Assembly: GCA_038229875.1 (NCBI GenBank)
Contig: JBBROA010000004.1
Coordinates: 1 to 64,000 of the forward strand
Length of the DNA: 64,000 nt
Direction: 5' to 3'
Source: JALYUA01 sp038229875
Lineage (GTDB): Bacteria > Acidobacteriota > Thermoanaerobaculia > UBA5066 > Gp7-AA6
The translations under genes and the position numbers were made by a program. A model generated the notes under the pieces. That model was not told where the DNA came from. It saw only the letters and a program-made list of their open reading frames with translations, and ran no database searches. Below are positions 42,332 to 52,021 of the stretch, in pieces; position 1 is the stretch's first letter, and every line of letters starts with the position of its first letter.

Positions 42332-45300
42332 GTGGACAAGCACAAGCGCTCCCGTCCCTCCGACTCCCCGCCGGACGGCCCTCCGTCGCGGGACCTCGTG
42401 GGCCCGCTGGTCGGGCAGATCGTCGCGGCGGGCGCGCGCAAGGAAGGTCTCCGGCGCCGGGACTGGCGGCCCTCCCCCGCTCCTGGCCCGCGCCCATACG
42501 CCGAGCTTCGCGCCGCCTCGGCGTTCTCCTTCTTAGACGGTGCGTCGCTTCCTGAAGACCTCGTCGAGGAGGCCGCCCGCTGCGGGCTTCCCGCTGCCGC
42601 GCTGATCGACACGAACGGGGTTTACGGCGCTCCTCGTTTCTACAAGGCCGCGAAGGCTGCCGGCGTCCGCGCGTTGGTCGGCGCCGAGGTTGTGCTCGAC
42701 CGGCCACGTCCCGCGACCGTGACCGCGTCCCGCCGCCCAATCAGGACAGTCCGGACAGCCCGGACATCTCCGGCGCCGGCGGGAGAGCCGGCCCGCCTGA
42801 CCGTTTTAGTCGAGAGCCGCGCCGGGTATCGCAACCTCTGCCGCCTCCTGACGGCGGGAGCGCTCGGGAAGAACAAGGGCGAGGCGTTCGTCTCCGGCGC
42901 GGCGGTTTCCGAGCACGCGGAGGGACTGCACGTCCTTTCGGGAGGAGACGAGGGGCCGGTCGCGCGCGCGCTCGCCGCGGGAGGTTTCGACGCCGCGCGC
43001 GCGGAGCTCGAGCGCTGGAGCGCGATCTTTCCGGGGCGCTTTCACGTCGAGCTCCAGCGCCACGGCCTGCGCGAGGAGGAGCATCGCAATCACGCGCTCG
43101 TGTCCCTGGCCCACACGCTCGGGCTCCCGATCGTCGCGACGAATGGAGTGCGATACGCGCGCCGCCGCGACAAGGAACTGCACGACGTCTTCACCTGCAT
43201 CCGAAACAAGACGACTCTGGACGCGGCCGGCAGGCTCCTCGCGGCGCAGCGGGGGCGTCACGTGAAACACGCGCGCGAGATGGCGGCGATCTTCGCGGAC
43301 ATCCCGGAAGCGCTCGACCACGCGTGGGAGCTCGCGGGTTCTCTCGACTTCACGCTCGCGGACCTCGGCTACAGGTTTCCGGAGTACCCGCTGCCTCCGG
43401 GCGAGACCCCGCAGTCCTTTTTGAGGCAGGTCTCCTGGAACGGGGCGCGCGGGCGGTTCCGGCCCCTGACGGCGCGGGCGCAGGCTCAGATCGAGCGGGA
43501 GCTCGCGATGATCGAGAAGCTCGACCTCGCCGGCTATTTCCTGATCGTGTGGGACATCGTGCAGTTCTGCCTGCGGGAAAAGATCCTCGTCCAGGGGCGC
43601 GGATCCGCGGCGAACAGCGCGGTCTGTTACGCCCTCTCGATCACCGCGGTCGATCCCGTCAAGATGGAGCTGCTCTTCGAGCGCTTTCTCTCCGAGGAGC
43701 GAGGCGAGTGGCCGGACATCGACCTCGACCTCCCCTCGGGGGACCAGCGCGAGCGCGTGATCCAGCACGTCTACGAGAAGTACGGGCCGCACGGCGCCGC
43801 GATGACGGCGAACGTCATCACGTACCGCGACCGCTCGGCCGCGCGCGAGGTCGGGAAGGCGCTCGGGTATTCGGCGGAGCAGGTAGACCGGCTCTCCAAG
43901 CAGCTCGCGACGTGGAACTTCGGGGAGATTCGCAGCCCCTTAGAAGAGCTGTCGGGAGAAGTCGCCGCCGCGGGACTCGACCCGGACGACGTGCGGACCC
44001 GCCACTTCCTGCGGCTGTTTCTCCAGATACAGAATCTGCCGCGGCACCTCGGCCAGCACTCCGGCGGAATGGTCGTCGCGGCGGGACGGCTCGACGAAGT
44101 GGTGCCGCTCGAGCCCGCGTCGATGCCGGGCCGCGTCGTCGTGCAGTGGGACAAGGATGACTGCGCGGACCTCGGGATCGTCAAGGTGGATCTGCTGGGG
44201 CTCGGGATGCTCGCCGCGCTCGAGGAGGCAATCCCGATGATCCGGACGCACGAAAGGATCGAGGTGGATCTCGCGCACCTGCCGGCCGACGATCCCGAGG
44301 TGTACCGGATGATGAACGAGGCGGACACCGTCGGGGTCTTCCAGGTGGAGAGCCGCGCGCAGATGGCGTCGCTTCCGAAGAACGCGCCGCGCAAGTTCTA
44401 CGACCTCGTCGTCCAGGTCGCGATCATCCGGCCCGGCCCGATCGTCGGCGGGATGGTGCATCCGTTCTTCGACCGCCGGCAGGGAAAGGCGCCGGTCGAG
44501 TACGCGCACCCGTGCCTCGAGCCGATCTTAAAGCGCACGCTGGGAGTTCCGCTCTTCCAGGAGCAGCTGCTGCGGATCGCGATGGTCGCGGCGGGCTTCA
44601 CCGGCGGCGAGGCCGAGGAGCTGCGCCGCGCGATGGGGTTCAAGCGATCGATGGAGAAGATGGAGTCGATCGAGGCGCGCCTGCGCTCGGGGATGGCGGA
44701 GCGCGGGATCGACGGGCCGGCCCAGGACCAGATTGTGAAGTCGATCACGTCGTTCGCGCTCTACGGGTTTCCGGAGTCGCACGCGGCGAGCTTCGCCCTG
44801 ATCGCGTACGCGAGCGCGTACATCAAGGCCCGGCATCCCGCCGCGTTCTACACCTCCCTCTTGAACGCGTGGCCGATGGGCTTCTATCACCCGGCGACCC
44901 TCGTCAAGGACGCGCAGCGGCACGGCACCCCGGCGTTTCCCATCGACGTGACGCGCTCGGGATGGAAGTGCCGGTGGGAGGCGGGAGGGGTGCGGATCGG
45001 CATGCGATTCGTGCAGGGACTGCGCGAGGCAACCGGAAAGCGGATCGAGGCGGAGCAGGAGAAGGCGCCGTTGGCGGGCGTCGAGGACCTCGCGCGCCGC
45101 TGCACGCTCCGTTCGGACGAGCTCGACCGGCTCGCGCAGGCAGGTGCGCTGGCATCTTTCGGGCGGGGCCGCCGGGCGGCGCTGTGGCAGGTCGCGAAAG
45201 TGGCGCGGCCGGCGGGAGAGCTCTTCGCCTATCTTCCCGCCGACGATCCCTCGCCTCTCCGGGAGATGTCCGCGGTGCAGGAGACCGCCGCCGACTATCG

Positions 45301-45676
45301 GGCGACATCGATGACAACGGGCCCGCATCTCGTGCAGCACTGGCGCGAGCGGCTGTCCGCGCAGGGGATCTTCTCCGCCGCGGAATTGAAGGCGATGCCC
45401 GACGGGCGCCGCGTGAAGACGGCGGGAGCGGTGATCGTCCGGCAGCGGCCCGGGACCGCAAAGGGATTCGTGTTTCTGACGCTCGAGGACGAGACCGGCA
45501 TGTGCCAGGCGATCGTGCGGCCGGATCTCTTCAAGGAGCAGCGCGCGATCATCGTCGGGTCGGGGTCCCTGATCGTCGAAGGCCGGCTTCAGAACGACGG
45601 CACGCTCTCGGTGCGGGCGGAAAAGTTCTGGCCTCTCCAGGAAGTCGAGACGGTCCCGAGTCACGACTTCCGATAA
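42332..45676 (+). CDS. dnaE2: Error-prone DNA polymerase III alpha subunit (DnaE2/ImuC type)
   Basis: A 1,114-residue C-family polymerase. The N-terminal PHP domain (RAASAFSFLDGASLPEDLVE, LIDTNGVYGAPRFYKAAKAA) has lost the usual HxH and HD metal ligands. The catalytic palm shows EWPDIDLDLPSG and the finger and tau-like regions are complete, ending with an OB-fold (VKTAGAVIVRQRPGTAKGFV). DnaE2 carries out mutagenic lesion bypass, usually with ImuA and ImuB, neither of which is here. Starts at GTG 42,332, 44 bp after the mobile element. Confidence 0.9.
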   Translation: MDKHKRSRPSDSPPDGPPSRDLVGPLVGQIVAAGARKEGLRRRDWRPSPAPGPRPYAELRAASAFSFLDGASLPEDLVEEAARCGLPAAALIDTNGVYGAPRFYKAAKAAGVRALVGAEVVLDRPRPATVTASRRPIRTVRTARTSPAPAGEPARLTVLVESRAGYRNLCRLLTAGALGKNKGEAFVSGAAVSEHAEGLHVLSGGDEGPVARALAAGGFDAARAELERWSAIFPGRFHVELQRHGLREEEHRNHALVSLAHTLGLPIVATNGVRYARRRDKELHDVFTCIRNKTTLDAAGRLLAAQRGRHVKHAREMAAIFADIPEALDHAWELAGSLDFTLADLGYRFPEYPLPPGETPQSFLRQVSWNGARGRFRPLTARAQAQIERELAMIEKLDLAGYFLIVWDIVQFCLREKILVQGRGSAANSAVCYALSITAVDPVKMELLFERFLSEERGEWPDIDLDLPSGDQRERVIQHVYEKYGPHGAAMTANVITYRDRSAAREVGKALGYSAEQVDRLSKQLATWNFGEIRSPLEELSGEVAAAGLDPDDVRTRHFLRLFLQIQNLPRHLGQHSGGMVVAAGRLDEVVPLEPASMPGRVVVQWDKDDCADLGIVKVDLLGLGMLAALEEAIPMIRTHERIEVDLAHLPADDPEVYRMMNEADTVGVFQVESRAQMASLPKNAPRKFYDLVVQVAIIRPGPIVGGMVHPFFDRRQGKAPVEYAHPCLEPILKRTLGVPLFQEQLLRIAMVAAGFTGGEAEELRRAMGFKRSMEKMESIEARLRSGMAERGIDGPAQDQIVKSITSFALYGFPESHAASFALIAYASAYIKARHPAAFYTSLLNAWPMGFYHPATLVKDAQRHGTPAFPIDVTRSGWKCRWEAGGVRIGMRFVQGLREATGKRIEAEQEKAPLAGVEDLARRCTLRSDELDRLAQAGALASFGRGRRAALWQVAKVARPAGELFAYLPADDPSPLREMSAVQETAADYRATSMTTGPHLVQHWRERLSAQGIFSAAELKAMPDGRRVKTAGAVIVRQRPGTAKGFVFLTLEDETGMCQAIVRPDLFKEQRAIIVGSGSLIVEGRLQNDGTLSVRAEKFWPLQEVETVPSHDFR

Positions 45677-45818
45677 CGGTCCCGGCGCTTTACGAGCGCG
45701 GTCTTCCTCCGCGCCGGCACGCGCGGCGCGGCGTGCATAATGAGCGCATCAGAGAAAATCTGACGAACGTCCGTCCGAACGGAACATTTCTGCTTCCCGG
45801 GATCCCGCCCTGCCGCCC

Positions 45819-48191
45819 GTGACCCTGGACGAGCAGCCGCCGATCTCCGGACGCGGACGCCTCCGCCGCGCCGCACCCGGAATTCTGTTCGCGGCCCTGG
45901 TGATCGCGGTCTGGTCGAACCCGCTCTTCACCGGGCGGAACTTCACCGGCCGCGATCTTCTCGCCTACAACCTGCCGATGGAAAAGGTGATCCACGACGC
46001 GTGGGCGTCGGGCCACCTTCCGCTCTGGAACCCCTGGATCTCGGGAGGCCGGCCGCTGCTGCCGAACCCGAATTCGGGCGCCGCGTATCCCGTGCGGATC
46101 ATCCTGTCGGTCCTCTCGTTTCCGCTCGCGATGCGGCTCTACCCGCTGGTGCACTGGACGGCGGCGGGTCTCGGCGTGCTGGCGCTTTTGCGCGCGCTCG
46201 CGATCGGACGAAGAGCCGCGTGGCTCGGCGCTGTCACGTACGCGTTCTCCGGCGTCTCGATCTCCCAGGCGTTCTATCCGCACATCCAGCCCGGGTTCGC
46301 GCTGCTTCCGTGGATCGTGTGGGCCGTCCTGCGGCGCCGCAGCCTGGGGGCATGGGGCACGCTGCTGCTGGCGTTTTTTTTCGGCGTCGACATCCTCGCC
46401 GGCGACGTCTTCACATGTGGGATGGCCTTCGCGGCGGGCCTTCTGTGGATCTTCACGGAGACGCCTCGCGCCGAACGCGCGAAGGAGGCACTGGCGCTGA
46501 CGGGATCCGCGGCGCTCGGCGCGATGCTCGCCCTACCTCAGATCGTCGCGACCGCCCTCTGGATTCCGCTCACCAATCGCGCGGTCGTCGGGATGACTCT
46601 GTCGGAGGCGACTCGCTTCTCGATCTCGCCCTGGCGGCTCCTCGAGTTTCTCGTGCCCTATCCCTTCGGCCCGACGTGGCAGCTCGACCCGGATACGACG
46701 TGGGCGACGCGGGTCTTTCACGGAAAGTCGATCGGACTCTTCTCGACGCTGTTTGTCGGAGGACTCGCGCCTCTCGCCGTCTTCCGTCTGCGCGCCGCGA
46801 AGAGTCCCGGTCTGCGCTTTGCGCGCTGGATGCTCGCCGGCGGGATCGCGCTCGCGGTGCTCCCGAGTCTCCTCCCGGACAGCTGGCTCGCGAGCCAGTC
46901 GCCTCTCGCGCTGCGCAACCCCGAAAAGCTCGCGGTGGCGGCCGTGCTCGCGCTGGCGATCTTCGCGGCGCGCGGATTCGAGTCCTTCGCCGAGTCTCCG
47001 CCCTCCCGGCGCCTGAGCCTCGGCCTCGGCGGCCTCTTCGCCGGCGCGGCGCTCGCGTGCGTCCTATTTCCGGGGCCGGCCGGCCGATGGGCGGGCGGGG
47101 AAGTCCCCGCGTTGTCTCGGCTCGCCGCGCGGTCGCTGCCCGGCGCGATCGCCGAAGCCGGAGTGCTCTGGATGGCGACCGTCATCGCGCTCGACGGCGC
47201 CCGGTCCCGATCGCGTGTCATCGGGTTGCTGTGCGTCCTGCTGCTCGCGCTCGTTCCGATCGTCCCCAACGCGAGGATCCCGGAGCTCTCCAAGCCCGAG
47301 GAGGCGCTGGCGCCGACACCGTTTGCGATGCGGCTGGCACAGTGGGATCGGCACGGTGCGTTCCGGGTGCTCGGCGAGGCGATGTTCCGGCGCCGGACGC
47401 CCCGATCGGCGGGGAAAGTCATGTCCACTCTCGAAGTCCTCGAGTTTCCCAGGCGGGAATGGATCCAGCACACCGGAGCGCTGTGGAGCCGCGGAACGGT
47501 CTTAAACGGCGACTTCGACGCGGGCGACCTCTCGCGCGTCGAGAGCCTGCGCCGGCTGACGACCTCCTCGGCCGGCATTGCGAGCTCCGCCGCGTTTTTC
47601 GGAAACGTGTCCCTGCGGTGGGGAGTCCGGGCTCGTGCGCAGGAGCCCGTCGCCGGGTATCGCCGGATCGGCGGAGATCCGGTGCAGGACTGGGACGAGC
47701 ATCAGAGGTCCTACCCGGACGTCCGTCTTGCGATGCGCTGGAGGGAGGAGCCGGGGTCCGTCCAGGCGCTCGGAAGGCTGGCGGCGCTCGAACCCGGAGA
47801 GCTTCTGCTCGAGACGGGGCGCTCGACCGCGGGGACGGCGAGGCCGGGAACACTTCGCCTCATCGAGAAGCGTCCCGGGCGGATGCGGCTCGAGAGCATT
47901 GCTCCCGAGCCCACATGGCTCTTCGTCCTGCGCGACTACTGGCCGTATCGGACCGTCGAGGTCGACGGACAGCCGGTGGAGGTTGCCCCCGCTTACCTCG
48001 CGTTCTCCGCGGTCCCGGTGCCCGCGGGCAGGCATACTCTCGACTGGCGGGAAGAACTGCCGGGCCTCGCGGTCTCGGCGTGGGGACCGGTCGTGTTCCT
48101 GGGAGTGTCGGCCGCTCTCGTGCGGCGGCGGCGGCTCCTACCGCGCGAGCCAGGTGATCACGAAGAGCACCGTCGCGCCGGCGCCGAGTAG
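45819..48191 (+). CDS. YfhO-like large membrane protein
   Basis: A 790-residue protein with about 12 TM helices in the first 520 residues (for example AAPGILFAALVIAVWSNPLF, AMRLYPLVHWTAAGLGVLAL). A soluble C-terminal domain follows (RLIEKRPGRMRLESI, LRDYWPYRTVEVDGQPVEVA) and then a last TM. It resembles YfhO/GT-C-type membrane proteins implicated in cell-wall or lipoteichoic-acid sugar transfer. Start GTG. Its last 54 bases overlap the 3' end of the opposite-strand DUF4337 gene. Confidence 0.8.
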   Translation: MTLDEQPPISGRGRLRRAAPGILFAALVIAVWSNPLFTGRNFTGRDLLAYNLPMEKVIHDAWASGHLPLWNPWISGGRPLLPNPNSGAAYPVRIILSVLSFPLAMRLYPLVHWTAAGLGVLALLRALAIGRRAAWLGAVTYAFSGVSISQAFYPHIQPGFALLPWIVWAVLRRRSLGAWGTLLLAFFFGVDILAGDVFTCGMAFAAGLLWIFTETPRAERAKEALALTGSAALGAMLALPQIVATALWIPLTNRAVVGMTLSEATRFSISPWRLLEFLVPYPFGPTWQLDPDTTWATRVFHGKSIGLFSTLFVGGLAPLAVFRLRAAKSPGLRFARWMLAGGIALAVLPSLLPDSWLASQSPLALRNPEKLAVAAVLALAIFAARGFESFAESPPSRRLSLGLGGLFAGAALACVLFPGPAGRWAGGEVPALSRLAARSLPGAIAEAGVLWMATVIALDGARSRSRVIGLLCVLLLALVPIVPNARIPELSKPEEALAPTPFAMRLAQWDRHGAFRVLGEAMFRRRTPRSAGKVMSTLEVLEFPRREWIQHTGALWSRGTVLNGDFDAGDLSRVESLRRLTTSSAGIASSAAFFGNVSLRWGVRARAQEPVAGYRRIGGDPVQDWDEHQRSYPDVRLAMRWREEPGSVQALGRLAALEPGELLLETGRSTAGTARPGTLRLIEKRPGRMRLESIAPEPTWLFVLRDYWPYRTVEVDGQPVEVAPAYLAFSAVPVPAGRHTLDWREELPGLAVSAWGPVVFLGVSAALVRRRRLLPREPGDHEEHRRAGAE

Positions 48192-48725
48192 GAGAGACGC
48201 GAACCACACCGGGCGGTTGCGCGTCAGCGCGGCGACAGCGCCGAGAGCGATCGAGACCTGGAAGAGCGCGACGGCGTTCGCGAACCCGTGGTGCCGGTGG
48301 AGCAGGTGGTCGGCCTCCGCGGACTTCTGGTCGCGCTCCTTCTCCTTCTCCTTCGCCTTCTGCTGGATTTCCGCCTGCTCGCCCTTGTACCGCTTCTCGT
48401 TTGCGCCGTACTCGGCGGGAGCCTCTTTTCCGATTGCCAGCCACGCGGTTCGCGAGGCCTCCGCGACCGCGGCCTTGATCCCTTTCGCCTGGTAGTACGC
48501 CCACTGGTCCGACGCCTCCGCCTGCAGCCGCGTGGCCTCCGTCTTTAAGACCAGCGCCACGTTGACCGTGGCGCCCGCGCGCAGCGCCGCGATCGCGGCA
48601 ATCGCCGCAAACAGCGCGGTCGAGAGGGCGATCGTCCTCAAAAACCCGCCACCTTCCCGCTCGACCTCCTCGTGGATCGCCTCCGTGAGCCTCTCCGTCT
48701 CGATCTCCGGTCCTTCAGGCATCAC
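48138..48725 (-). CDS. DUF4337-family membrane protein
   Basis: A 195-residue protein: acidic N-terminus (EIETERLTEAIHEEVERE), TM at ~31-53, a long charged coiled coil (EQAEIQQKAKEKEKERDQKS), TM segments at ~150-190. This is the layout of DUF4337; function unknown. The start may be the second Met (MPEGPEI). Convergent and overlapping with the YfhO-like gene. Confidence 0.87.
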   Translation of the reverse strand: MMPEGPEIETERLTEAIHEEVEREGGGFLRTIALSTALFAAIAAIAALRAGATVNVALVLKTEATRLQAEASDQWAYYQAKGIKAAVAEASRTAWLAIGKEAPAEYGANEKRYKGEQAEIQQKAKEKEKERDQKSAEADHLLHRHHGFANAVALFQVSIALGAVAALTRNRPVWFASLLLGAGATVLFVITWLAR

Positions 48726-48817
48726 GCCTCCCTCGATCTATTGGGGTCAGGTCTTTATTATACACTATGACGCCGCCGGATCGCTTTCCGCCGCCGGCAT
48801 AATGACCGGAGGCTACG

Positions 48818-49807
48818 TTACCTGACACGCGCGGCAATCTCGCGGGCCTCGAGGATTCCAGGATCAATGCGCAGCGCCTGGCCGGCCTCGCGCCGAGCGG
48901 CCTCGCGGTCGCCGCGCCGTTCCGCGATCTGTGCCAGCCTTGCGTGCGCTAGCGCGACGGAGGGCTCCGGATCTTTCGGGGGCGGCCCCGCGAGATACCG
49001 CTGCAGGCACGCTTCTCCGCGGTCGAGCTGCCGGCCGGAGAGGGCGGCGATGCGTCCGATTTCATAGAGCGGCACGGCGTCCCGCGGAAAGGCGTCGAGG
49101 AGCCGGTCCATGCTGCGAGACGCGCCGTCCCAGTCCCGGCGATCGATCGCGCTGCGCTCCATCCAGATGTAGGGCTCACGGCTCGACGGCGACTCCGCGA
49201 TCGCCTTCCGGTATTCCGCCGCCGCGGAGTCCCAGAGCCTCTGCTGCTCGTAGACCCGCGCCATCGCGCGATGCCCGCGGAGCGGGTCGCGCCGGCGCAC
49301 CTCTTCGGCTTCACTCTTTGCCCGCGCGACGCTCCCGCCCATGAAACCCGGGGCGCGCAGATAGAACTCGATCAGACCGGTCCGCGCCTCCATATTCTCG
49401 GGATCGAGGTCGACGGCCCGCTGGAACGCCCGCCGGATCCGCGCCGCAAGCGAAGCACGCGTCAACATGCTCCCGCGGATCGCCTGCTGCGCCAGAGCCC
49501 GGCCGAGCCAGTACGAGTGCGCGGTGCTCTTCGGATCGAGGGCGCACGCCTTCTCGAGCCACTGGACGGCGCGCTCGGATTCGTTTTCCTCGAAGAAGAC
49601 GCGGCCGAGAAAGTCCGCCGCGCGCGCGTCCGAGGGGTCCTCGCGGAGTGCCGCTTCGAGCGAGGCGCGAGCGGCGGGATAGTGCTGAGCGAGGAAGTGG
49701 CGGACGCCGGCTTCGGTCGAGGGAACTTCGGCCCGCGAGTCGGAGGCGCAAAACGAGAGAGTGAGGAGAAGCGCTGCTCTGCGCGAGGCAGGGGCGAAGG
49801 AAGGCAT
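48818..49807 (-). CDS. Exported tetratricopeptide-repeat protein
   Basis: A 329-residue protein with a signal peptide (MPSFAPASRRAALLLTLSFC, cut near SRA). About seven TPR units follow (AVQWLEKACALDPKSTAHSY, AFQRAVDLDPENMEARTGLI, ARREAGQALRIDPGILEARE). Probably a periplasmic scaffold. The long open frame upstream of ATG 49,807 overlaps the ABC ATPase and is not coding. Confidence 0.87.
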   Translation of the reverse strand: MPSFAPASRRAALLLTLSFCASDSRAEVPSTEAGVRHFLAQHYPAARASLEAALREDPSDARAADFLGRVFFEENESERAVQWLEKACALDPKSTAHSYWLGRALAQQAIRGSMLTRASLAARIRRAFQRAVDLDPENMEARTGLIEFYLRAPGFMGGSVARAKSEAEEVRRRDPLRGHRAMARVYEQQRLWDSAAAEYRKAIAESPSSREPYIWMERSAIDRRDWDGASRSMDRLLDAFPRDAVPLYEIGRIAALSGRQLDRGEACLQRYLAGPPPKDPEPSVALAHARLAQIAERRGDREAARREAGQALRIDPGILEAREIAARVR

Positions 49808-49926
49808 CGTTTCGAGGCAACACCGCTGGCTGACGGGAATTCCATCCAGACGTCCGGGCTCAGGGTTGTTCAAGCTGGATATCGAAAGCTTCCCGGTTGC
49901 AGCAGGGCGACTTCCCGTTACCCTAC

Positions 49927-49951
49927 CCCTCTCCCCGGGGCGCGGAGAGGG
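49927..49951. repeat. Interspersed palindrome B, copy 3
   Basis: CCCTCTCC ... GGAGAGGG (8-bp arms) in the 217-bp gap between the TPR gene and the ABC ATPase gene. On the minus strand it follows the export operon and may help end its transcript. Confidence 0.6.
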
Positions 49952-50024
49952 AAAAGAGAAATTTGCGGGTCGCGGGTTGGACGGGATCGGACAGCGGACG
50001 GGGCGTGCGGGGCGGCGGCCGTCC

Positions 50025-50735
50025 TCAGGCCACCTCGGCGGACGGGACGTCGCGCAAGATGCGGCCGTCCCGCACTTCGACGACGCGGCTCGCCCGGCGC
50101 GCGAGCGACATGTCGTGCGTGATGACGACGAGAGTTTTCCCCTGCGACCAGAGCTCGGCGAAGAGCTGCATGATGTCGCCGCCCGCGGTCGTATCGAGGT
50201 TCCCGGTGGGCTCGTCGGCGAGGATGACGTCGGGCTGCATCGCGAGGGCGCGGGCGATCGCGACCCGCTGCATCTGGCCTCCCGAAAGCTCCGTCGGCTT
50301 GTGCTCCATGCGGTCGCCGAGCCCGACGCGGCCCAGAAGGTCCGTGACCCTCTGTTTTCTTTCACGAACGCCGACCCCTCCGAAGACGAGCGGCATCTCG
50401 ACGTTTTCGAACGCGGAGATCTGCGGCAGGAGATTGAATCCCTGGAACACGAATCCGACGCGGCGGTTGCGCACGTCCGCGAGCGCGTCGCGATCGAGCT
50501 TCGAAACGTCCTCGCCGCCGAGCCGGTACTGGCCGTCCGTCGGAGTGTCGAGGCAGCCGATCAGGTTCATCAGCGTCGATTTGCCCGACCCGGACGGCCC
50601 GACAATCGCCACGAACTCTCCGGGGCTGACGGAAAGATCGATGCCCTTCAAGGCCTCGACCTTGATCTTCCCGGTGACGTAGACCTTCCGGATGCCCTGC
50701 ATGTGGATGAATTGTCCGGAGCACTGATCGCTCAC
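50025..50735 (-). CDS. ABC transporter ATPase (MacB/LolD-like)
   Basis: A 236-residue nucleotide-binding subunit. Walker A is GPSGSGKSTLMN, the signature LSGGQMQRVAIARALAM and Walker B DVILADEPTGNLD; the Q-loop and VITHDMSLARRA are also present. It is the last gene of the minus-strand adaptor-permease-permease-ATPase operon and energises both permeases. Confidence 0.94.
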   Translation of the reverse strand: MSDQCSGQFIHMQGIRKVYVTGKIKVEALKGIDLSVSPGEFVAIVGPSGSGKSTLMNLIGCLDTPTDGQYRLGGEDVSKLDRDALADVRNRRVGFVFQGFNLLPQISAFENVEMPLVFGGVGVRERKQRVTDLLGRVGLGDRMEHKPTELSGGQMQRVAIARALAMQPDVILADEPTGNLDTTAGGDIMQLFAELWSQGKTLVVITHDMSLARRASRVVEVRDGRILRDVPSAEVA

Positions 50736-50754
50736 GTCTATTCCGATTTCCTGC

Positions 50755-52011
50755 TCATTCGTACCTCAGCGTCGCCGCGGGGTCGATCGCCGCGGCGCGG
50801 CGCGCGGGGAAGAAGCCGGCGAGCAGCCCCGCGGTCCCGAGAATCGCCACGGTCGCCGCGCCGATCGGCCACGACAGCGTCGGCTTCCCGAGAAACTCCA
50901 TCACCTTCATGTCTTCCAGGGGAAGCAGTGCGAGCACGGTGACGATCAGGATCGCGATGACCCCTCCCGCGAGCCCGCCGAGAAGCGTGTAGATCAGGCC
51001 CTCGAGCACGAACGGGCCGGTGATCCAGCCCCGCCGCGCGCCGAGCGCCATCTTCACGCCGATCTCCCGGGTGCGCTCCTTCACGACCGCATACATGATG
51101 TTCGCCACCCCGACGCACCCGATGATCAGCGTGAGCGCGCCGATGATCCCGAAGAACATTTCCATCCCCAGAAAAATCTTCGCGGAGATGCGCTGGCCCT
51201 TTACGGTGTTCCAGGTGCCGAAGACGCGCTCGTCTTTCGGATCGTACGAGTAGCGCGCGGCAAAAAACTGATTCATGCGCTGAAGCGCCGACTCCATGTC
51301 GTCCTCGTTCTCCACGTGGAGGACGACCACGTTCAGCTTGTCCCGGCCGAAGAGCGCACGAAACGTCGTGATCGGAATCACCGCATGGTCTTTGTCCTGG
51401 CCGCCGTACGCGCTCGTCTGCGTCTTGCGCTGCATGACCCCGATCACGGTGAACGGAGAGCTGTTGACGAGGACGGTCTTGCCGACGGGATTCTCTTTGC
51501 CGACGAGGTCTTCGGCGAGCTCGTAGCCGAGGAACACCACGCGCCGCTTCTGCTCTTCGTCCTGCGGTCCGAGGAACCTTCCACCAGGGATTGGATAGTG
51601 CTTGCGGGGATCGCCGTAGACCCAGTTCGGTCCGATCACGCGGGCGTTGACCGTCTTGCGCGCGTATTGCATGAGGGTCCGGCTGCTGCTCATCTCGCCC
51701 CAGACCTGGACGTCCGGCATGCGCTGCTGCAGGAGCGGGATGTCGTCGATGCGCGGCTTGACTCCCCGCCCTTCCGGAAGACCCTTCCAGACTTTCGATG
51801 TCTCTCCCGGCCAGTTGATTGCCAGATTTGTCCCCATCGCCTGCTCGTTCCGTGCGAACTGCCGCTTCAGACCCTCGCCGAAAGCGAGCAGCAGCAGGAT
51901 CGTCACAGTGCCCCAGGCGATCGAGGCGATCGTCAGGAACGCGCGCTTCTTCTGGAGTCGCGCCGACCCCAGGAAGAGGTGGAGGATGATCGACAGGTCG
52001 TTGCGGCTCAT
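50755..52011 (-). CDS. MacB-type ABC permease
   Basis: A 418-residue FtsX/MacB_PCD permease with an N-terminal TM (KKRAFLTIASIAWGTVTILL), a large periplasmic core domain and three C-terminal TMs (MEMFFGIIGALTLIIGCVGV onward, the VKERTREIGVKMALGAR coupling helix). It resembles the following permease (52,022-53,245) and probably pairs with it as a heterodimer. It exports macrolides, peptides or siderophores in relatives; the substrate here is unknown. Confidence 0.92.
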   Translation of the reverse strand: MSRNDLSIILHLFLGSARLQKKRAFLTIASIAWGTVTILLLLAFGEGLKRQFARNEQAMGTNLAINWPGETSKVWKGLPEGRGVKPRIDDIPLLQQRMPDVQVWGEMSSSRTLMQYARKTVNARVIGPNWVYGDPRKHYPIPGGRFLGPQDEEQKRRVVFLGYELAEDLVGKENPVGKTVLVNSSPFTVIGVMQRKTQTSAYGGQDKDHAVIPITTFRALFGRDKLNVVVLHVENEDDMESALQRMNQFFAARYSYDPKDERVFGTWNTVKGQRISAKIFLGMEMFFGIIGALTLIIGCVGVANIMYAVVKERTREIGVKMALGARRGWITGPFVLEGLIYTLLGGLAGGVIAILIVTVLALLPLEDMKVMEFLGKPTLSWPIGAATVAILGTAGLLAGFFPARRAAAIDPAATLRYE

Positions 52012-52021
52012 CGGCGGCGCA

